Both the position numbers and the translations under genes were made by a program. DNA of 64,000 bases from Cyclonatronum proteinivorum. GTDB taxonomy: Bacteria > Bacteroidota > Rhodothermia > Balneolales > Cyclonatronaceae. This document shows positions 8,633 through 18,030 of the stretch, piece by piece. Within the stretch, counting starts at the first letter, position 1. Every line of letters begins with the position of its first letter. The notes below the pieces were generated by a model. The model was not told the DNA's origin. It did not search any database and was given only the letters and a program-made list of their open reading frames with translations. The DNA is taken from contig NZ_CP027806.1 in the NCBI RefSeq assembly GCF_003353065.1, positions 2,562,501-2,626,500 of the forward strand, in the 5' to 3' direction.

Positions 8633-10132
8633 ATGAAAGCTCCGAAACTGCCGCAAACCTCCGGTGCCCTTTTTGAAGCCGTCCAAAAAAACCGCGTCTT
8701 TCCGGACTCCAAATACTTTGTGGATTGTACGCCTAAGTCCGGTCCGGCAGAGATTCAGGCTGCCTGGGAGCGGGAGAAGGACGCGCCTGACTTCGACCTG
8801 AAAACCTTTGTGGAACAGCATTTTGAAGCGCCTGACGCAGGGGAAGACACCGAGATACCCGCTTCCCAAAGCTGTCGCGAGCATGTACGCAAACTGTGGC
8901 CGCTACTGTTCCGCCGTTCCGATGGCCAAAAAAACGCGCACAGCTCCCTGCTTCCGCTGCCGCATCCTTATGTCGTGCCCGGCGGGCGTTTTCGCGAAAT
9001 TTATTACTGGGACAGCTACTTCACCGCCCTGGGCCTTGCAGCGGATGGGCACGCGGAAATGACGCTGAATATGACCCGCAACTTCGCGCATCTCATCGAA
9101 ACCGTCGGTCACGTGCCCAACGGCAACCGCACCTACTACCTCAGCCGCTCACAACCCCCTTTCTTCGCCTTTATGGTGGATTTGTGCGTGAGTCTTTCTG
9201 ATGATGGGTCCCCGGCTGAATTTCTGCCTGCATTGCTGAAAGAGCATGCGTTTTGGATGGATGAAACGGGGGATGACAACCGCCGGACCGTGAAACTGCC
9301 TTCAGGTGAAATCCTGAATCGTTACTGGGATGACCATCCGGCACCGCGCGAAGAATCCTGGTTTGAAGATGACGAACTCGCGCACGAACTTGATTCCGAA
9401 GCCCGGCAAAAGTTGTTCCGCAACATACGGGCGGCCTGTGAGTCCGGCTGGGATTTTACGAGCCGCTGGTTTGCCAACGGCAAGAGCCTTTCGACGATTG
9501 AAACGACCGATATTTTGCCCGCCGACCTGAACGCCCTCCTTTGGTTCATGGAGCACAAGCTCGCCGAATGGCTTCGGGATTATCCGGTTGATGGTACGCC
9601 GCCGGCATCCCATTTTGCAAAGCTGGCGGAACAGCGCAAAGCCACAATGAACCGGCTTATGTGGGATGCAAAGACCGGCATGTTCCGGGACTACAATTTT
9701 GTTAAAGCTGCACAGACCGGCGTGATTTCCCTGGCGGCGGTATATCCGCTCTTTACAGGCCTGGCAACCGAAGCGCAGGCAAAGTCAACCGCAGAAGGGC
9801 TCGAAGCCCATTTTCTGATGGAAGGTGGCCTGGCAACGACGCCCGTGGTCACGGGTCAGCAATGGGACGCACCCAACGGCTGGGCTCCGCTGCAGTGGAT
9901 GGCGATTCAGGGGCTGCACCGCTACGGGCACGACGAACTGGCCGATACCGTAACCCGCCGCTGGCTGGAAGCCAATGAGCGTATTTTTGAGCGGGCGGGC
10001 AAAATGGTTGAAAAATACAACGTAGCGGACAGCTCGGGACAGGCCGGCGGCGGTGAATACCCGCTTCAGGACGGCTTCGGCTGGTCCAATGGCGTCTTCG
10101 CGGCTCTCTATGACGCGCTGAATCGCGGCTGA
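8633..10132 (+). CDS. treF: Alpha,alpha-trehalase, cytoplasmic (GH37)
   Basis: Hydrolyses trehalose to two glucose molecules. The 499-aa sequence carries both trehalase signatures: PGGRFREIYYWDSYF near residue 115 and QWDAPNGWAPLQW near residue 415. The GGGEYPLQDGFGWSNGV segment near the C-terminus is also typical of GH37. The N-terminus, with VFPDSKYFVDCTPKSGP, matches the start of the catalytic fold and has no signal peptide, so the enzyme should be cytoplasmic. Together with the preceding MFS gene it forms a minimal trehalose uptake and hydrolysis operon. Confidence 0.93.
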   Translation: MKAPKLPQTSGALFEAVQKNRVFPDSKYFVDCTPKSGPAEIQAAWEREKDAPDFDLKTFVEQHFEAPDAGEDTEIPASQSCREHVRKLWPLLFRRSDGQKNAHSSLLPLPHPYVVPGGRFREIYYWDSYFTALGLAADGHAEMTLNMTRNFAHLIETVGHVPNGNRTYYLSRSQPPFFAFMVDLCVSLSDDGSPAEFLPALLKEHAFWMDETGDDNRRTVKLPSGEILNRYWDDHPAPREESWFEDDELAHELDSEARQKLFRNIRAACESGWDFTSRWFANGKSLSTIETTDILPADLNALLWFMEHKLAEWLRDYPVDGTPPASHFAKLAEQRKATMNRLMWDAKTGMFRDYNFVKAAQTGVISLAAVYPLFTGLATEAQAKSTAEGLEAHFLMEGGLATTPVVTGQQWDAPNGWAPLQWMAIQGLHRYGHDELADTVTRRWLEANERIFERAGKMVEKYNVADSSGQAGGGEYPLQDGFGWSNGVFAALYDALNRG

Positions 10133-10512
10133 CACCTTTGGCTGCATTAGACGAGGCTGAATGGTGAAAATCTTCCCAGTGGCATTTATGACAAGAGGTT
10201 GATCTTTTGTTTGAAGCGTTTTATTCCGGTTGTTGGCAGCTGCAGTACTTTCTTCACAATAGATACAAAAGGTAGCGCGCCTGCCGTAAACAGGTCTGCA
10301 GGTGATAATAATTGAACGCCACTGTGTTTAATTCAAGCTGAAAAATCATCCCAAGCAGGTTGCTGGCACCTCCCGCCACGCTCAACGAAGAGCGCGTGAA
10401 TACTGTCCAAAATAAAATCAGGCCCGAAAGTATTCCTTCCGGACCTGATCAACCTTAACCTTAACCTAACTATAATATTTGTTGCTTACGGTGCTTTGCC
10501 GTTATTGTGGAC
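10133..10512. other. Convergent intergenic region; no gene recognised
   Basis: About 380 bp between the trehalase stop and the fadE stop. Apart from the hairpin at 10417-10449 I see no supported feature. On the minus strand a short open stretch ending at 10186 could be a decayed coding remnant, but nothing in it is recognisable. Confidence 0.5.
10417..10449 (-). terminator. Hairpin terminator after the beta-oxidation operon
   Basis: Inverted repeat ATCAGGCCCGAAAG / CTTCCGGACCTGAT with two mismatches (G-U pairs possible in RNA). Read on the minus strand it is followed by TTTTATTTTGG. This is a reasonable intrinsic terminator for the fadN-fadA-fadE transcript. Confidence 0.7.
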
Positions 10513-13041
10513 TTAGTTGAGCACCTTCTCAACGTCTTTAAGGTCGCTGTTTCCGTTTTGTGGTTTTTGGGCAGCGCGGACATTAAGCGTTGGCTGCGGA
10601 TTTTTGGCCGTTTTCTTGTACTCTTCCAGGGTAAAAGAATCCACGCGAACGGCTTCAGCACGCTCTTTTTCAGCCAGTTTCACTAGATCAAAGTCTGCCT
10701 GCGTGATGATTCCTTTTTCGAGGGCAGCATCAAGCAAGAGAGCCGGTTTCATGCGTGGCAGTTTTTTAGCTCTGATGGCGTCTTTGATCTTACGCGCTAC
10801 GTCTTCACTCTGAACAGAAAGACGGAAGGCGCGCTCGAGCTGTGTTAGTGGCTCGCTCTCGGGCTTCGGCATAAACATGCCTTCGGTGAAGCGGTCGCGC
10901 TGCTGACCCGGAATCTGTACGGCTTTGGCAAGGCGCTGCGCGATTTTATCGCTTGGGCCGCTGCTCATGGTGTTGGTACGTGACCAAAGCGCAACAGGAC
11001 CTTTGAAGAGCCAACCGAGGCCGGGCACGTCGAGGTGACGGAAAATGCCGTCGAAGGCCTGCTGAATGTTGGCGAAGCTGAGCTGCATGGCGTAGTGCAG
11101 GAAGGCTTCGTCTTCCTTGCGGCGGCCTTCCGCTTCGAAGCGGCGGAGTACGGAGGTACCGAGGTACATCCAGATCAGAACGTCGGCAAAGCGTCCGGTG
11201 AGTTTTTCACGGATTTTGAGGGCACCGCCTAACGAGCCCATCGCAAGGTCAGCAATGAAGGCGAAGGTTGCAGATGCCCACGACATTTTCTTGTAGTACG
11301 GAGCGGCAACGCCGTTCACGGGCGAACCGGCAAGACGTCCGCGGGTGACGCTCAGCAATACCGAACGGAAGAAATTGTGACCCACATGACCGATGTGCTT
11401 CCAAAAGGCGTCATCGAAGGCTTTGAGATCGTTGTTGGTCAGGGCCTGAATTTCTTTCAAGGCATAGGGGTGACAACGGATGGCGCCCTGACCGAAGATC
11501 ATGAGCGTGCGGGTGAGAATGTTGGCACCTTCCACCGTGATGGAAACCGGTACCGAATAGTAGCCGTGCGCGATCATGTTTTTAGGGCCTTTGGAGATGG
11601 CCGCGCCACCGAGCACATCCATCGAATCGTTGACCACTTCGCGGAAAGATTCCGTGAAACTGTACTTGGCAATCGCGGTAACGACGGCGGGTTTGGCACC
11701 ATCCATCAGCGCACCGCAGGTGAAGCGGCGGGCGGCTTCAAAAATGTAGGTGTAGCCTGCGATGCGGCTGACCGGCTCTTCGATGCCTTCGAACTTGCCA
11801 ATCGGCAGGCCGAACTGCTTGCGAACGGCGGCGTACGCACTTGTTACGCGCAGCATGGCCTTCATACCGCCTGCGCTTGAGGCCGGCAGCGAAATACCGC
11901 GTCCCGCAGCAAGGCACTCCATGAGCATTTTCCAGCCAAGTCCCGCACCTTCGGGTCCGCCGATAATTGCGTTGACCGGTACGACCACATCCTTGCCGGA
12001 AGTCGGGCAGTTGTAGAAGGGCACGCCCAGCGGATCGTGACGCTCACCCAGCTTGATACCGGACAGATCGGTCGGGATCAGCGCACAGGTAATGCCAAGG
12101 TCTTCGCCTTTGCCTAACAGGTTTTCCGGATCACGCAGCTTGAACGCAAGACCGAGCACGGTCGCGATGGCAGCAAGGGTGATGTAGCGCTTGTCCCAGT
12201 TCAGGCGGACATACAGTTTGCCGTCTTCTCCTTTAAATACAACCCCATTGGAGCTGATTGCGCCGGCGTCGGAGCCTGCGTTTGGCTCGGTGAGGGCGAA
12301 GCAGGGAATTTCATCCCCTACGGCGAGGCGCGGCAGGTAGTAGTCTTTCTGCTCTTTGGTTCCGTAGTGAATCAGCAGCTCAGCCGGACCCAGTGAGTTA
12401 GGCACCATCACGGTAGTAGCGAGCGGTCCGCAGCGGGAAGTGAGCTTGGCCACAATCGCACTGTTGGCGAGGGCCGAGAAGCCGAGTCCGCCGTATTCTT
12501 CCGGAATAATGAGGCCGAAGAACCGCTGTTTCAGCACGTAGTCCCACACCTCGGGCGGCATGTCGCGGTTTTGGAAAACTTCCCAATCGTTGGTCATGGC
12601 ACAAAGCTCTTCGACCTGATTGTCGAGGAAGGCCTGCTCCCGCTCGTTCAGCTCGGGATAGGATTCGTTGAGGATGCGGTTGAAATCCGGCTTCCCTGAA
12701 AACAGCTCGCCGTCGATCCAGACCGTACCGGCGTCAATCGCCGTTTGTTCGGTCTTTGAGATTACGGGGAGAAAATTGAAGGCTTTCATTCCCTTCATAA
12801 TGCCGTTGGAAAGGGTAGCGCGGCGAACCGGCTTCACGGCAAAAAACAGGGCGATGACACCGAGCGTGACCCACGCCCAGGTTGGAGCGGCATAGCCCCA
12901 GAGGAGCAGGCCGGAACCCAGCAGCCAAAGCATGAGGGGTGCACCGGTAAAACCGAGAATCAGCACCGCCGCAACGGCACCGACCCAAACAGGCCAGCTG
13001 GCCTCAAGACCGGATAAAAATCCAAAAAATAAAGCTTCCAT
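10513..13041 (-). CDS. fadE: Acyl-CoA dehydrogenase, long FadE type
   Basis: Catalyses the first step of fatty-acid beta-oxidation, acyl-CoA to trans-2-enoyl-CoA with FAD. At 842 aa it matches the large E. coli FadE class (about 814 aa), not ordinary 380-aa dehydrogenases. Two hydrophobic N-terminal segments (residues about 10-65) probably anchor it to the inner membrane. The acyl-CoA dehydrogenase core follows, with CFALTEPNAGSDAGAI and GLGWKMLMECLAAGRGISLPA, and then the FadE-specific C-terminal region. The ATG at 13041 gives the hydrophobic start. Third gene of the operon after the thiolase, with a 110-bp gap. Confidence 0.93.
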   Translation of the reverse strand: MEALFFGFLSGLEASWPVWVGAVAAVLILGFTGAPLMLWLLGSGLLLWGYAAPTWAWVTLGVIALFFAVKPVRRATLSNGIMKGMKAFNFLPVISKTEQTAIDAGTVWIDGELFSGKPDFNRILNESYPELNEREQAFLDNQVEELCAMTNDWEVFQNRDMPPEVWDYVLKQRFFGLIIPEEYGGLGFSALANSAIVAKLTSRCGPLATTVMVPNSLGPAELLIHYGTKEQKDYYLPRLAVGDEIPCFALTEPNAGSDAGAISSNGVVFKGEDGKLYVRLNWDKRYITLAAIATVLGLAFKLRDPENLLGKGEDLGITCALIPTDLSGIKLGERHDPLGVPFYNCPTSGKDVVVPVNAIIGGPEGAGLGWKMLMECLAAGRGISLPASSAGGMKAMLRVTSAYAAVRKQFGLPIGKFEGIEEPVSRIAGYTYIFEAARRFTCGALMDGAKPAVVTAIAKYSFTESFREVVNDSMDVLGGAAISKGPKNMIAHGYYSVPVSITVEGANILTRTLMIFGQGAIRCHPYALKEIQALTNNDLKAFDDAFWKHIGHVGHNFFRSVLLSVTRGRLAGSPVNGVAAPYYKKMSWASATFAFIADLAMGSLGGALKIREKLTGRFADVLIWMYLGTSVLRRFEAEGRRKEDEAFLHYAMQLSFANIQQAFDGIFRHLDVPGLGWLFKGPVALWSRTNTMSSGPSDKIAQRLAKAVQIPGQQRDRFTEGMFMPKPESEPLTQLERAFRLSVQSEDVARKIKDAIRAKKLPRMKPALLLDAALEKGIITQADFDLVKLAEKERAEAVRVDSFTLEEYKKTAKNPQPTLNVRAAQKPQNGNSDLKDVEKVLN

Positions 13042-13151
13042 AATAGTGTAGCTGTTGTTGGTGAGTAGATTGATGCGTAGTTGAGATTCAGATGTGCCGG
13101 GAAGTACGGCTGATCGTCCGGGTTGAACAACCAGCCCAAAGCGCTTCCCTT

Positions 13152-14336
13152 TTAATCAATTAGTTCGAAGATGCCGGCAGCACCCATGCCGCCGCCGATG
13201 CACATGGTGCACATGCCGTAGCGCACCTTTTTCCGCTTCATGGCATGAAGCAGGGTCGCGGTCAGCTTCGCACCGGTACATCCCAGGGGATGCCCGAGCG
13301 CAATCGCGCCGCCGTACACGTTGACGATTTCCGGATCAATGCCGAGCTCCCGAACTATGGCAAGTGACTGCGAGGCAAACGCTTCGTTCAGTTCAATCAG
13401 ACCGATGTCGGAGAGTTTGAGTCCGGCCTGTTTCAGCGCCTTGGGGATGGCTTCAATCGGGCCAATGCCCATGATTTCGGGGGCAACTCCGGCGACTGCG
13501 TAGGCGGCAAGCCGCGCTATGGGTTTGGCACCGATGGCTGCCGCCTTTTCTGCGCTCATCACAACCGTTGCCGCGGCGCCGTCCGACATCTGACTCGCGT
13601 TACCCGCAGTGACTGTGCCGCGCGGATTGAACGCGGGTCTGAGTTTGGCAAGCGCCTCGGGAGAAGTGTCGGCGCGGGGACCTTCATCCGTATCAAATAC
13701 GATGGACTGAGACGCGGGTCTGCCGTCTTTCATGCCGGAGAGGCTTGTTTCAACCGGAATGATTTCATCCTTAAACACACCGTCTGCGAGGGCCTGTGTC
13801 GCTTTGCGATGCGAGTGATAGGCAAATTCATCCTGATCTTCGCGGCTTATTTTGTACTTCAGCGCCACATTTTCAGCGGTGATGCCCATCCCGACGTAAA
13901 TGTTAGGATGATGCTCGGCCATGTACGGGTCGGGCGAAAAATGGTAGCCGCTCATGGGTACGAGCGTCATGGATTCCGCGCCGCCGGCAATCACGACTTC
14001 GGCGTGCCCGGCCATCACGGCCTGAACGCCCTGCGCAATAGTCTGCAGGCCGGAAGAGCAAAAGCGGTTGATGGTCGCCGCCGGAACCGACTGCGGGAGT
14101 CCGGCACGGAGTGCAATTACCCGCGCCATGTTCAGCCCCTGCTCGCCTTCGGGCATGGCACAGCCGATGAGGACGTCATCGACTTCAGCGGGATCAAGCC
14201 CCGCGATTTTATCCAGCGAGCCTTTTACCGCGGCAGCACCAAGGGCCTCCGGACGCGTATGCCGCAGGCTTCCTTTTTTGGCTTTCCCGACGGCCGTGCG
14301 GACAGAACTTACAAGTACAGCTTCTTTAGTCATCAT
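13152..14336 (-). CDS. fadA: Acetyl-CoA C-acyltransferase (3-ketoacyl-CoA thiolase)
   Basis: Thiolytic cleavage of 3-ketoacyl-CoA, the last step of beta-oxidation. The 394-aa length is normal. The nucleophile cysteine lies in [12 protein letters not shown] (near residue 90), the catalytic His in [10 protein letters not shown] (near residue 348) and the second Cys in [14 protein letters not shown] at the C-terminus. It starts with [24 protein letters not shown], the standard thiolase N-terminus. It lies 33 bp downstream of the multifunctional dehydrogenase/hydratase, and the order matches the fadN-fadA-fadE operon of Bacillus subtilis. Confidence 0.95.
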   Translation of the reverse strand: MMTKEAVLVSSVRTAVGKAKKGSLRHTRPEALGAAAVKGSLDKIAGLDPAEVDDVLIGCAMPEGEQGLNMARVIALRAGLPQSVPAATINRFCSSGLQTIAQGVQAVMAGHAEVVIAGGAESMTLVPMSGYHFSPDPYMAEHHPNIYVGMGITAENVALKYKISREDQDEFAYHSHRKATQALADGVFKDEIIPVETSLSGMKDGRPASQSIVFDTDEGPRADTSPEALAKLRPAFNPRGTVTAGNASQMSDGAAATVVMSAEKAAAIGAKPIARLAAYAVAGVAPEIMGIGPIEAIPKALKQAGLKLSDIGLIELNEAFASQSLAIVRELGIDPEIVNVYGGAIALGHPLGCTGAKLTATLLHAMKRKKVRYGMCTMCIGGGMGAAGIFELID

Positions 14337-14369
14337 AACTTTCTGAAATTCTTTGATTTTGACCGTGGG

Positions 14370-16736
14370 TTAATTGCGCAGCGGCTTGTTGGTTTTGAGG
14401 ATGCTTTCGATACGTGCTCTCGTCTTTTCCTGACCGAGCAGTGAAAGGAAGACTTCACGCTCGAGATCGATGAGGTAATCTTCCTGCACGTACTCGGGGC
14501 CGAGCAGCTCGCCGCCACACATCACGTGCGCGAGCCGGGTTGCGAGATAGGCGTCGTACTCTGAAATCCAGCCGGCTTGCTGCATTTGCCAGGCCGCATT
14601 CTGAAGCGGCGCAAATCCGGGCTTACCGGGCACAAACACGCGGTGCCGTACCGGCGGCGCGATGTAGCCCTGATTGGAGAGCCGGATGACTTCCTCCTTC
14701 GCCATATAAATACGTCGTGCGTCATTCATGGCAATGCGGGTTTGCTCCTGTGTGAGGTATCCGAAGTCAACGGCTTGCTGACCGCTTGTGGCAACCTTGG
14801 CCATCGCGATGGTTTCAAACACTTTCTGCAGGAAAGGCTGAATGTGGGACGGATGCTGTGTCGGGGCAGTTTCCCCGGCACGGGCGACCATCGTCATGGT
14901 GCCGCTGCCAGCAGGGATGAGTCCCACGCCCAGCTCCACGAGCCCCATGTAGGTTTCCGTAGCGGCTACAACCGAAGCCGCGCCCATGGTCAGCTCTACG
15001 CCACCTCCCAGGACTTTTCCGCGGATGGCATTCACGACCGGCTTCTGCGCGTACCGAATCGCAAGCGCTGCCTTTTGGAAATTGTGGACGGCTTTTTCAA
15101 TCATGTCAAACTGACCGCTGAGTGCCGCATGCGCGAGTTCACCAAGATTGGCACCGACAGAGAAATTCTCCCCGTCATTGGCAATCACCAAACCGCGCCA
15201 GTCACCTTTCTCCGTGAATTCCAGCGCTTCAAAAACGCCATTTATCACATTGAAACCCAGCGTGTTTGCTTTGGAGCGGAACTCGTAGATTAGTACGCCA
15301 TCACCGGCATCAATCAGCGCAGCTTCGGGATTGCTCCAGACTTCCTTGTCCTTGCCGGATGCTTTGATGGCTGCAAGGCTGAGTTCGTCAGCCTGTGCTT
15401 CAATAGGCTTGTATCCGCTTCCTGGCACGTAGTGCAGATCGAGGCCTTTTTCCTTTTGTTTGTAGAATAGATAGTCGCCGTCGGCCAGCATTTTGCGGAA
15501 CCAAAGCGGGAGATCAAGACCGCGTTTGCCGGCTTCCTGCGAAAAGCGAACCGGGCCAATGGCGTCGCAAATGGCGAAGGGTCCCATCTGCCAGCCAAAG
15601 CCCCACTGAATGGCGAGGTCCACATCCCGCGGGAAATCCGAAATTTCGGGTATGCGGTTCATCGCGTAGGCAATCATCCGGGTCGTGTGTTCGCGGATGA
15701 AATCTCCGGCACGGCCCTCTTCCCCGAACAGCGCCTCCCAGCGTTTGGCAAGAGATTGTTTTTGGATGGCGCTCAAGTCGCCCAAATTCAGCTCAGCAGG
15801 AGCTTTATAGCTGAGTGTTTTGGGATTGAGGGATTTGATGACTTTTCCATCCTTGAAATAGAAGCCGCGACCTGTTTTCGCGCCGAGGGCTTTTTGCTCT
15901 ACAAGTTTGAGCAGAAGATCAGGAACCCGGAAAACTCCCCGGTCGGGGTCGTTCGGGATGGCTTTGTAAAGATTTTTGGAGACGTAGGTGAGGGTGTCGA
16001 GTCCGACGACATCGGCTGTGCGGAAGGTAGCCGATTTGGGACGCCCGGTAAGCTGACCGGTGAGCAGGTCGATTTCCTCAATAGAGTAGCCTTTCTCCAG
16101 GAAACCGAAGGTGAGCATCATTGAATAAGTGCCGACCCGGTTTGCGATAAAGTTCGGGGTGTCTTTAGCGTGAACAATCCCCTTACCGAGGTGCACACGA
16201 CCGAAGTGCGAAACGCGATTCGTGATTTCCGGATCGGTGTCGGGGGTGGGAATAATTTCAAGCAGCTTCAGATAGCGGGGCGGATTGAAGAAATGCGTGC
16301 CTAAAAAGCGCTTCCTGAAACCGGCTGAACAATCGGCTGCGATCTCCTGAATAGGCAATCCGCTTGTATTGGAAGAAATAACGGCATCGGGGCGGGCGTG
16401 CTGCTCGATACGGGCCATCATGGACTTCTTTGCGTCCATCTGTTCAATGATCACCTCGATGATCCAATCGGCTTTGCCGAGTACATCAAGATTTTCTTCA
16501 AAGTTGCCGGTAAAGATGCGCGATGCAACCGCATCGGTGACTACCGGAGAAGGCTTCATCTTGAGCATCTTGCCGAAAGCCTGTTGAACAAGAGCGCTTT
16601 TCGGACACTGCGGTGCCGGCATATCAAGCAGCCATACCGTAAGACCAGCGTTGGCGAGATGTGCCGCTATTTGGGAGCCCATCACTCCTGCTCCAAGAAC
16701 AGCAGCGGTTCTGAAATTTGCGTAGTTAGTTGACAT
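14370..16736 (-). CDS. fadN: 3-hydroxyacyl-CoA dehydrogenase / enoyl-CoA hydratase fusion, FadN type
   Basis: Bifunctional beta-oxidation enzyme of 788 aa. The dehydrogenase half comes first: NAD motif GAGVMGSQIAAHLANAG at residues 14-30, and THFFNPPRYLKLLEIIP with the catalytic His. The enoyl-CoA hydratase half follows at about 480-700, with the oxyanion-hole segments NFSVGANLGEL and KVLGGGVELTMGA. This dehydrogenase-then-hydratase order and the length match Bacillus FadN and are opposite to E. coli FadB. First gene of the operon, behind a clear promoter with a palindromic operator. Confidence 0.93.
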   Translation of the reverse strand: MSTNYANFRTAAVLGAGVMGSQIAAHLANAGLTVWLLDMPAPQCPKSALVQQAFGKMLKMKPSPVVTDAVASRIFTGNFEENLDVLGKADWIIEVIIEQMDAKKSMMARIEQHARPDAVISSNTSGLPIQEIAADCSAGFRKRFLGTHFFNPPRYLKLLEIIPTPDTDPEITNRVSHFGRVHLGKGIVHAKDTPNFIANRVGTYSMMLTFGFLEKGYSIEEIDLLTGQLTGRPKSATFRTADVVGLDTLTYVSKNLYKAIPNDPDRGVFRVPDLLLKLVEQKALGAKTGRGFYFKDGKVIKSLNPKTLSYKAPAELNLGDLSAIQKQSLAKRWEALFGEEGRAGDFIREHTTRMIAYAMNRIPEISDFPRDVDLAIQWGFGWQMGPFAICDAIGPVRFSQEAGKRGLDLPLWFRKMLADGDYLFYKQKEKGLDLHYVPGSGYKPIEAQADELSLAAIKASGKDKEVWSNPEAALIDAGDGVLIYEFRSKANTLGFNVINGVFEALEFTEKGDWRGLVIANDGENFSVGANLGELAHAALSGQFDMIEKAVHNFQKAALAIRYAQKPVVNAIRGKVLGGGVELTMGAASVVAATETYMGLVELGVGLIPAGSGTMTMVARAGETAPTQHPSHIQPFLQKVFETIAMAKVATSGQQAVDFGYLTQEQTRIAMNDARRIYMAKEEVIRLSNQGYIAPPVRHRVFVPGKPGFAPLQNAAWQMQQAGWISEYDAYLATRLAHVMCGGELLGPEYVQEDYLIDLEREVFLSLLGQEKTRARIESILKTNKPLRN

Positions 16737-16767
16737 GGAAGGAATAGTTCTTTGCCGTGAAAGAATA

Positions 16768-16825
16768 GTTAACAGCGTTAACCGCTTAACACTGTTAACA
16801 TAGCAAAGCAGCGTGGTGATGTCAA
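16768..16825 (-). promoter_or_regulatory. Promoter with double palindromic operator for the fad operon
   Basis: On the minus strand TTGACA (16825-16820), a 17-nt spacer and TATGTT (16802-16797) resemble a -35/-10 pair. Covering the -10 and the likely start site is the near-perfect inverted repeat GTTAACAGCGTTAA-CCGC-TTAACACTGTTAAC. Each arm is itself a TTAAC-N3-GTTAA palindrome, giving two operator units. The same unit recurs once, at the acyl-CoA synthetase/thioesterase locus (47969-47981). A TetR-type fatty-acid repressor binding here is inferred; no such gene is in the window. Confidence 0.7.
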
Positions 16826-16989
16826 CAGCTTCCGGAATTTTTTTTTAATTCATAATGCAGCAGTACATCAAATCAAATATCTAAGGATTAAGGGTATATA
16901 CTATTTTGCTATTAGTGTTTTTTGCTTTATAATTGACACTAATTTTACGAAGGCACCCATCCTTTAGATTTAAACCACTCATTACTTAT

Positions 16990-18012
16990 ATGGAAATCCA
17001 GTCAGTCGTATTCCCCAGTGTTATAGAGGCATACAGCGCGCAGCTCAAAGGCGTGACACGGTATGAACTTAACGGTCTCAAAATCCAGGAGGGCAATACG
17101 GATTATTTAATTGGTAATCTTGCACTTACAGAAGGCAAAAACCCACATAAAGCTATCAATAGCTATGTTAATGAAGCTGATTATGGCCTTTTAATCAAAG
17201 CTGCTTTATTGGTCGCAACAAAATTTATTCACGATCCCCTTATTGTCACTACCGGTTTCCCTCTTTCTACAATCAATATTAACAAACGTCAGGCTATAGA
17301 GTACATCTCTGGTATTGATAACATTGTCTTCGATTCAAGCCCGGCAGGCGGAGACGGTTACAAAACCCGACAGCTGGATGTTGCAGATGTAAGTATCCTT
17401 GGTGAAATTGAGGCAGCCAATAAAGCAGTACGCGATATACCCGAAAAAAAGCTGAGCAAATTTTTCATTGTTAGCCTTGGCTATGGAACAGTAGAGGTTG
17501 CCTTGAGTACGCCAGACGGTATGGTAAAAAGAACCATGTCATCTGGTAGCGGACTCAGATATGCCATAAACCGCGCCATGGATCAGCTTAATGAATCCCA
17601 CTATTTAGGCCTCAGAACAGAGCATCAGTTCGACATTGCTTTCCAAAAAGGTAAAATTGTAGTTAACAGAAGGCCACTTGACCTCACCGAGATCCGGTCG
17701 CGCACCTTAAAGAATTACTACAATGAAGTGATCTCATCGCTGATCAGAAACCACTGGTCAGATGAAGACTTCAATACGGCTGAATCTCTCGTACTTGTTG
17801 GTGGTGGTGCACATTACAAAGACCTTGTGAATTGCTTCAAAGAGGAATTTGATTCAATCCTTGAAGTATTTATTCCTGAGCGTCCAGCCTTTCAGGCGAG
17901 TATCGGATACTGCCTAAATTCTCTCGAATTAGCGGAAGGTAACAAGTCCGTCTGCGTAGGGATTGACATTGGCAATGCTCAAACGGTAATTAGCTTGTTT
18001 AAAGACAGCTGA
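16990..18012 (+). CDS. Actin-like (ParM/Alp-type) ATPase, apparently circularly permuted
   Basis: A 340-aa protein of the actin/HSP70 ATPase fold, ParM/Alp branch. Residues 1-100 match the Alp N-terminal domain after its first strand: VVFPSVIEAYSA, YLIGNLALTEGKNPHKA and LIVTTGFPLSTI. Phosphate-2 is IVSLGYGTVEVALS at 160-173, and the adenosine motif is LVLVGGGAHY at 267-276. The phosphate-1 motif, normally at the extreme N-terminus, is missing there and appears at the C-terminus as VGIDIGNAQTVISLF (323-337). Joined end to end, the C-terminus runs naturally into the N-terminus. The ATG at 16990 is preferred over an upstream TTG (16933). It could build a filament for plasmid-like segregation or cell organisation; that role is inferred. 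Confidence 0.8.
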   Translation: MEIQSVVFPSVIEAYSAQLKGVTRYELNGLKIQEGNTDYLIGNLALTEGKNPHKAINSYVNEADYGLLIKAALLVATKFIHDPLIVTTGFPLSTININKRQAIEYISGIDNIVFDSSPAGGDGYKTRQLDVADVSILGEIEAANKAVRDIPEKKLSKFFIVSLGYGTVEVALSTPDGMVKRTMSSGSGLRYAINRAMDQLNESHYLGLRTEHQFDIAFQKGKIVVNRRPLDLTEIRSRTLKNYYNEVISSLIRNHWSDEDFNTAESLVLVGGGAHYKDLVNCFKEEFDSILEVFIPERPAFQASIGYCLNSLELAEGNKSVCVGIDIGNAQTVISLFKDS

Positions 18013-18030
18013 TTCAGATCGGTTTAAAAA

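Noticed and set aside
10186-10329. Minus-strand stretch that might be a transposase remnant
   Set aside because: The translated fragment has a Lys-rich end but no recognisable transposase motif; insufficient evidence.
16933-16989. Possible missing N-terminal phosphate-1 motif upstream of the actin-like gene
   Set aside because: I translated the upstream sequence in the open frame and looked for a GIDIG-like motif; none is present, supporting the permutation instead of a start error.
16990-18012. Plasmid partition locus (ParM with ParR and centromere repeats)
   Set aside because: No small DNA-binding gene and no iterated repeats flank the gene, and the neighbours are chromosomal metabolism genes.
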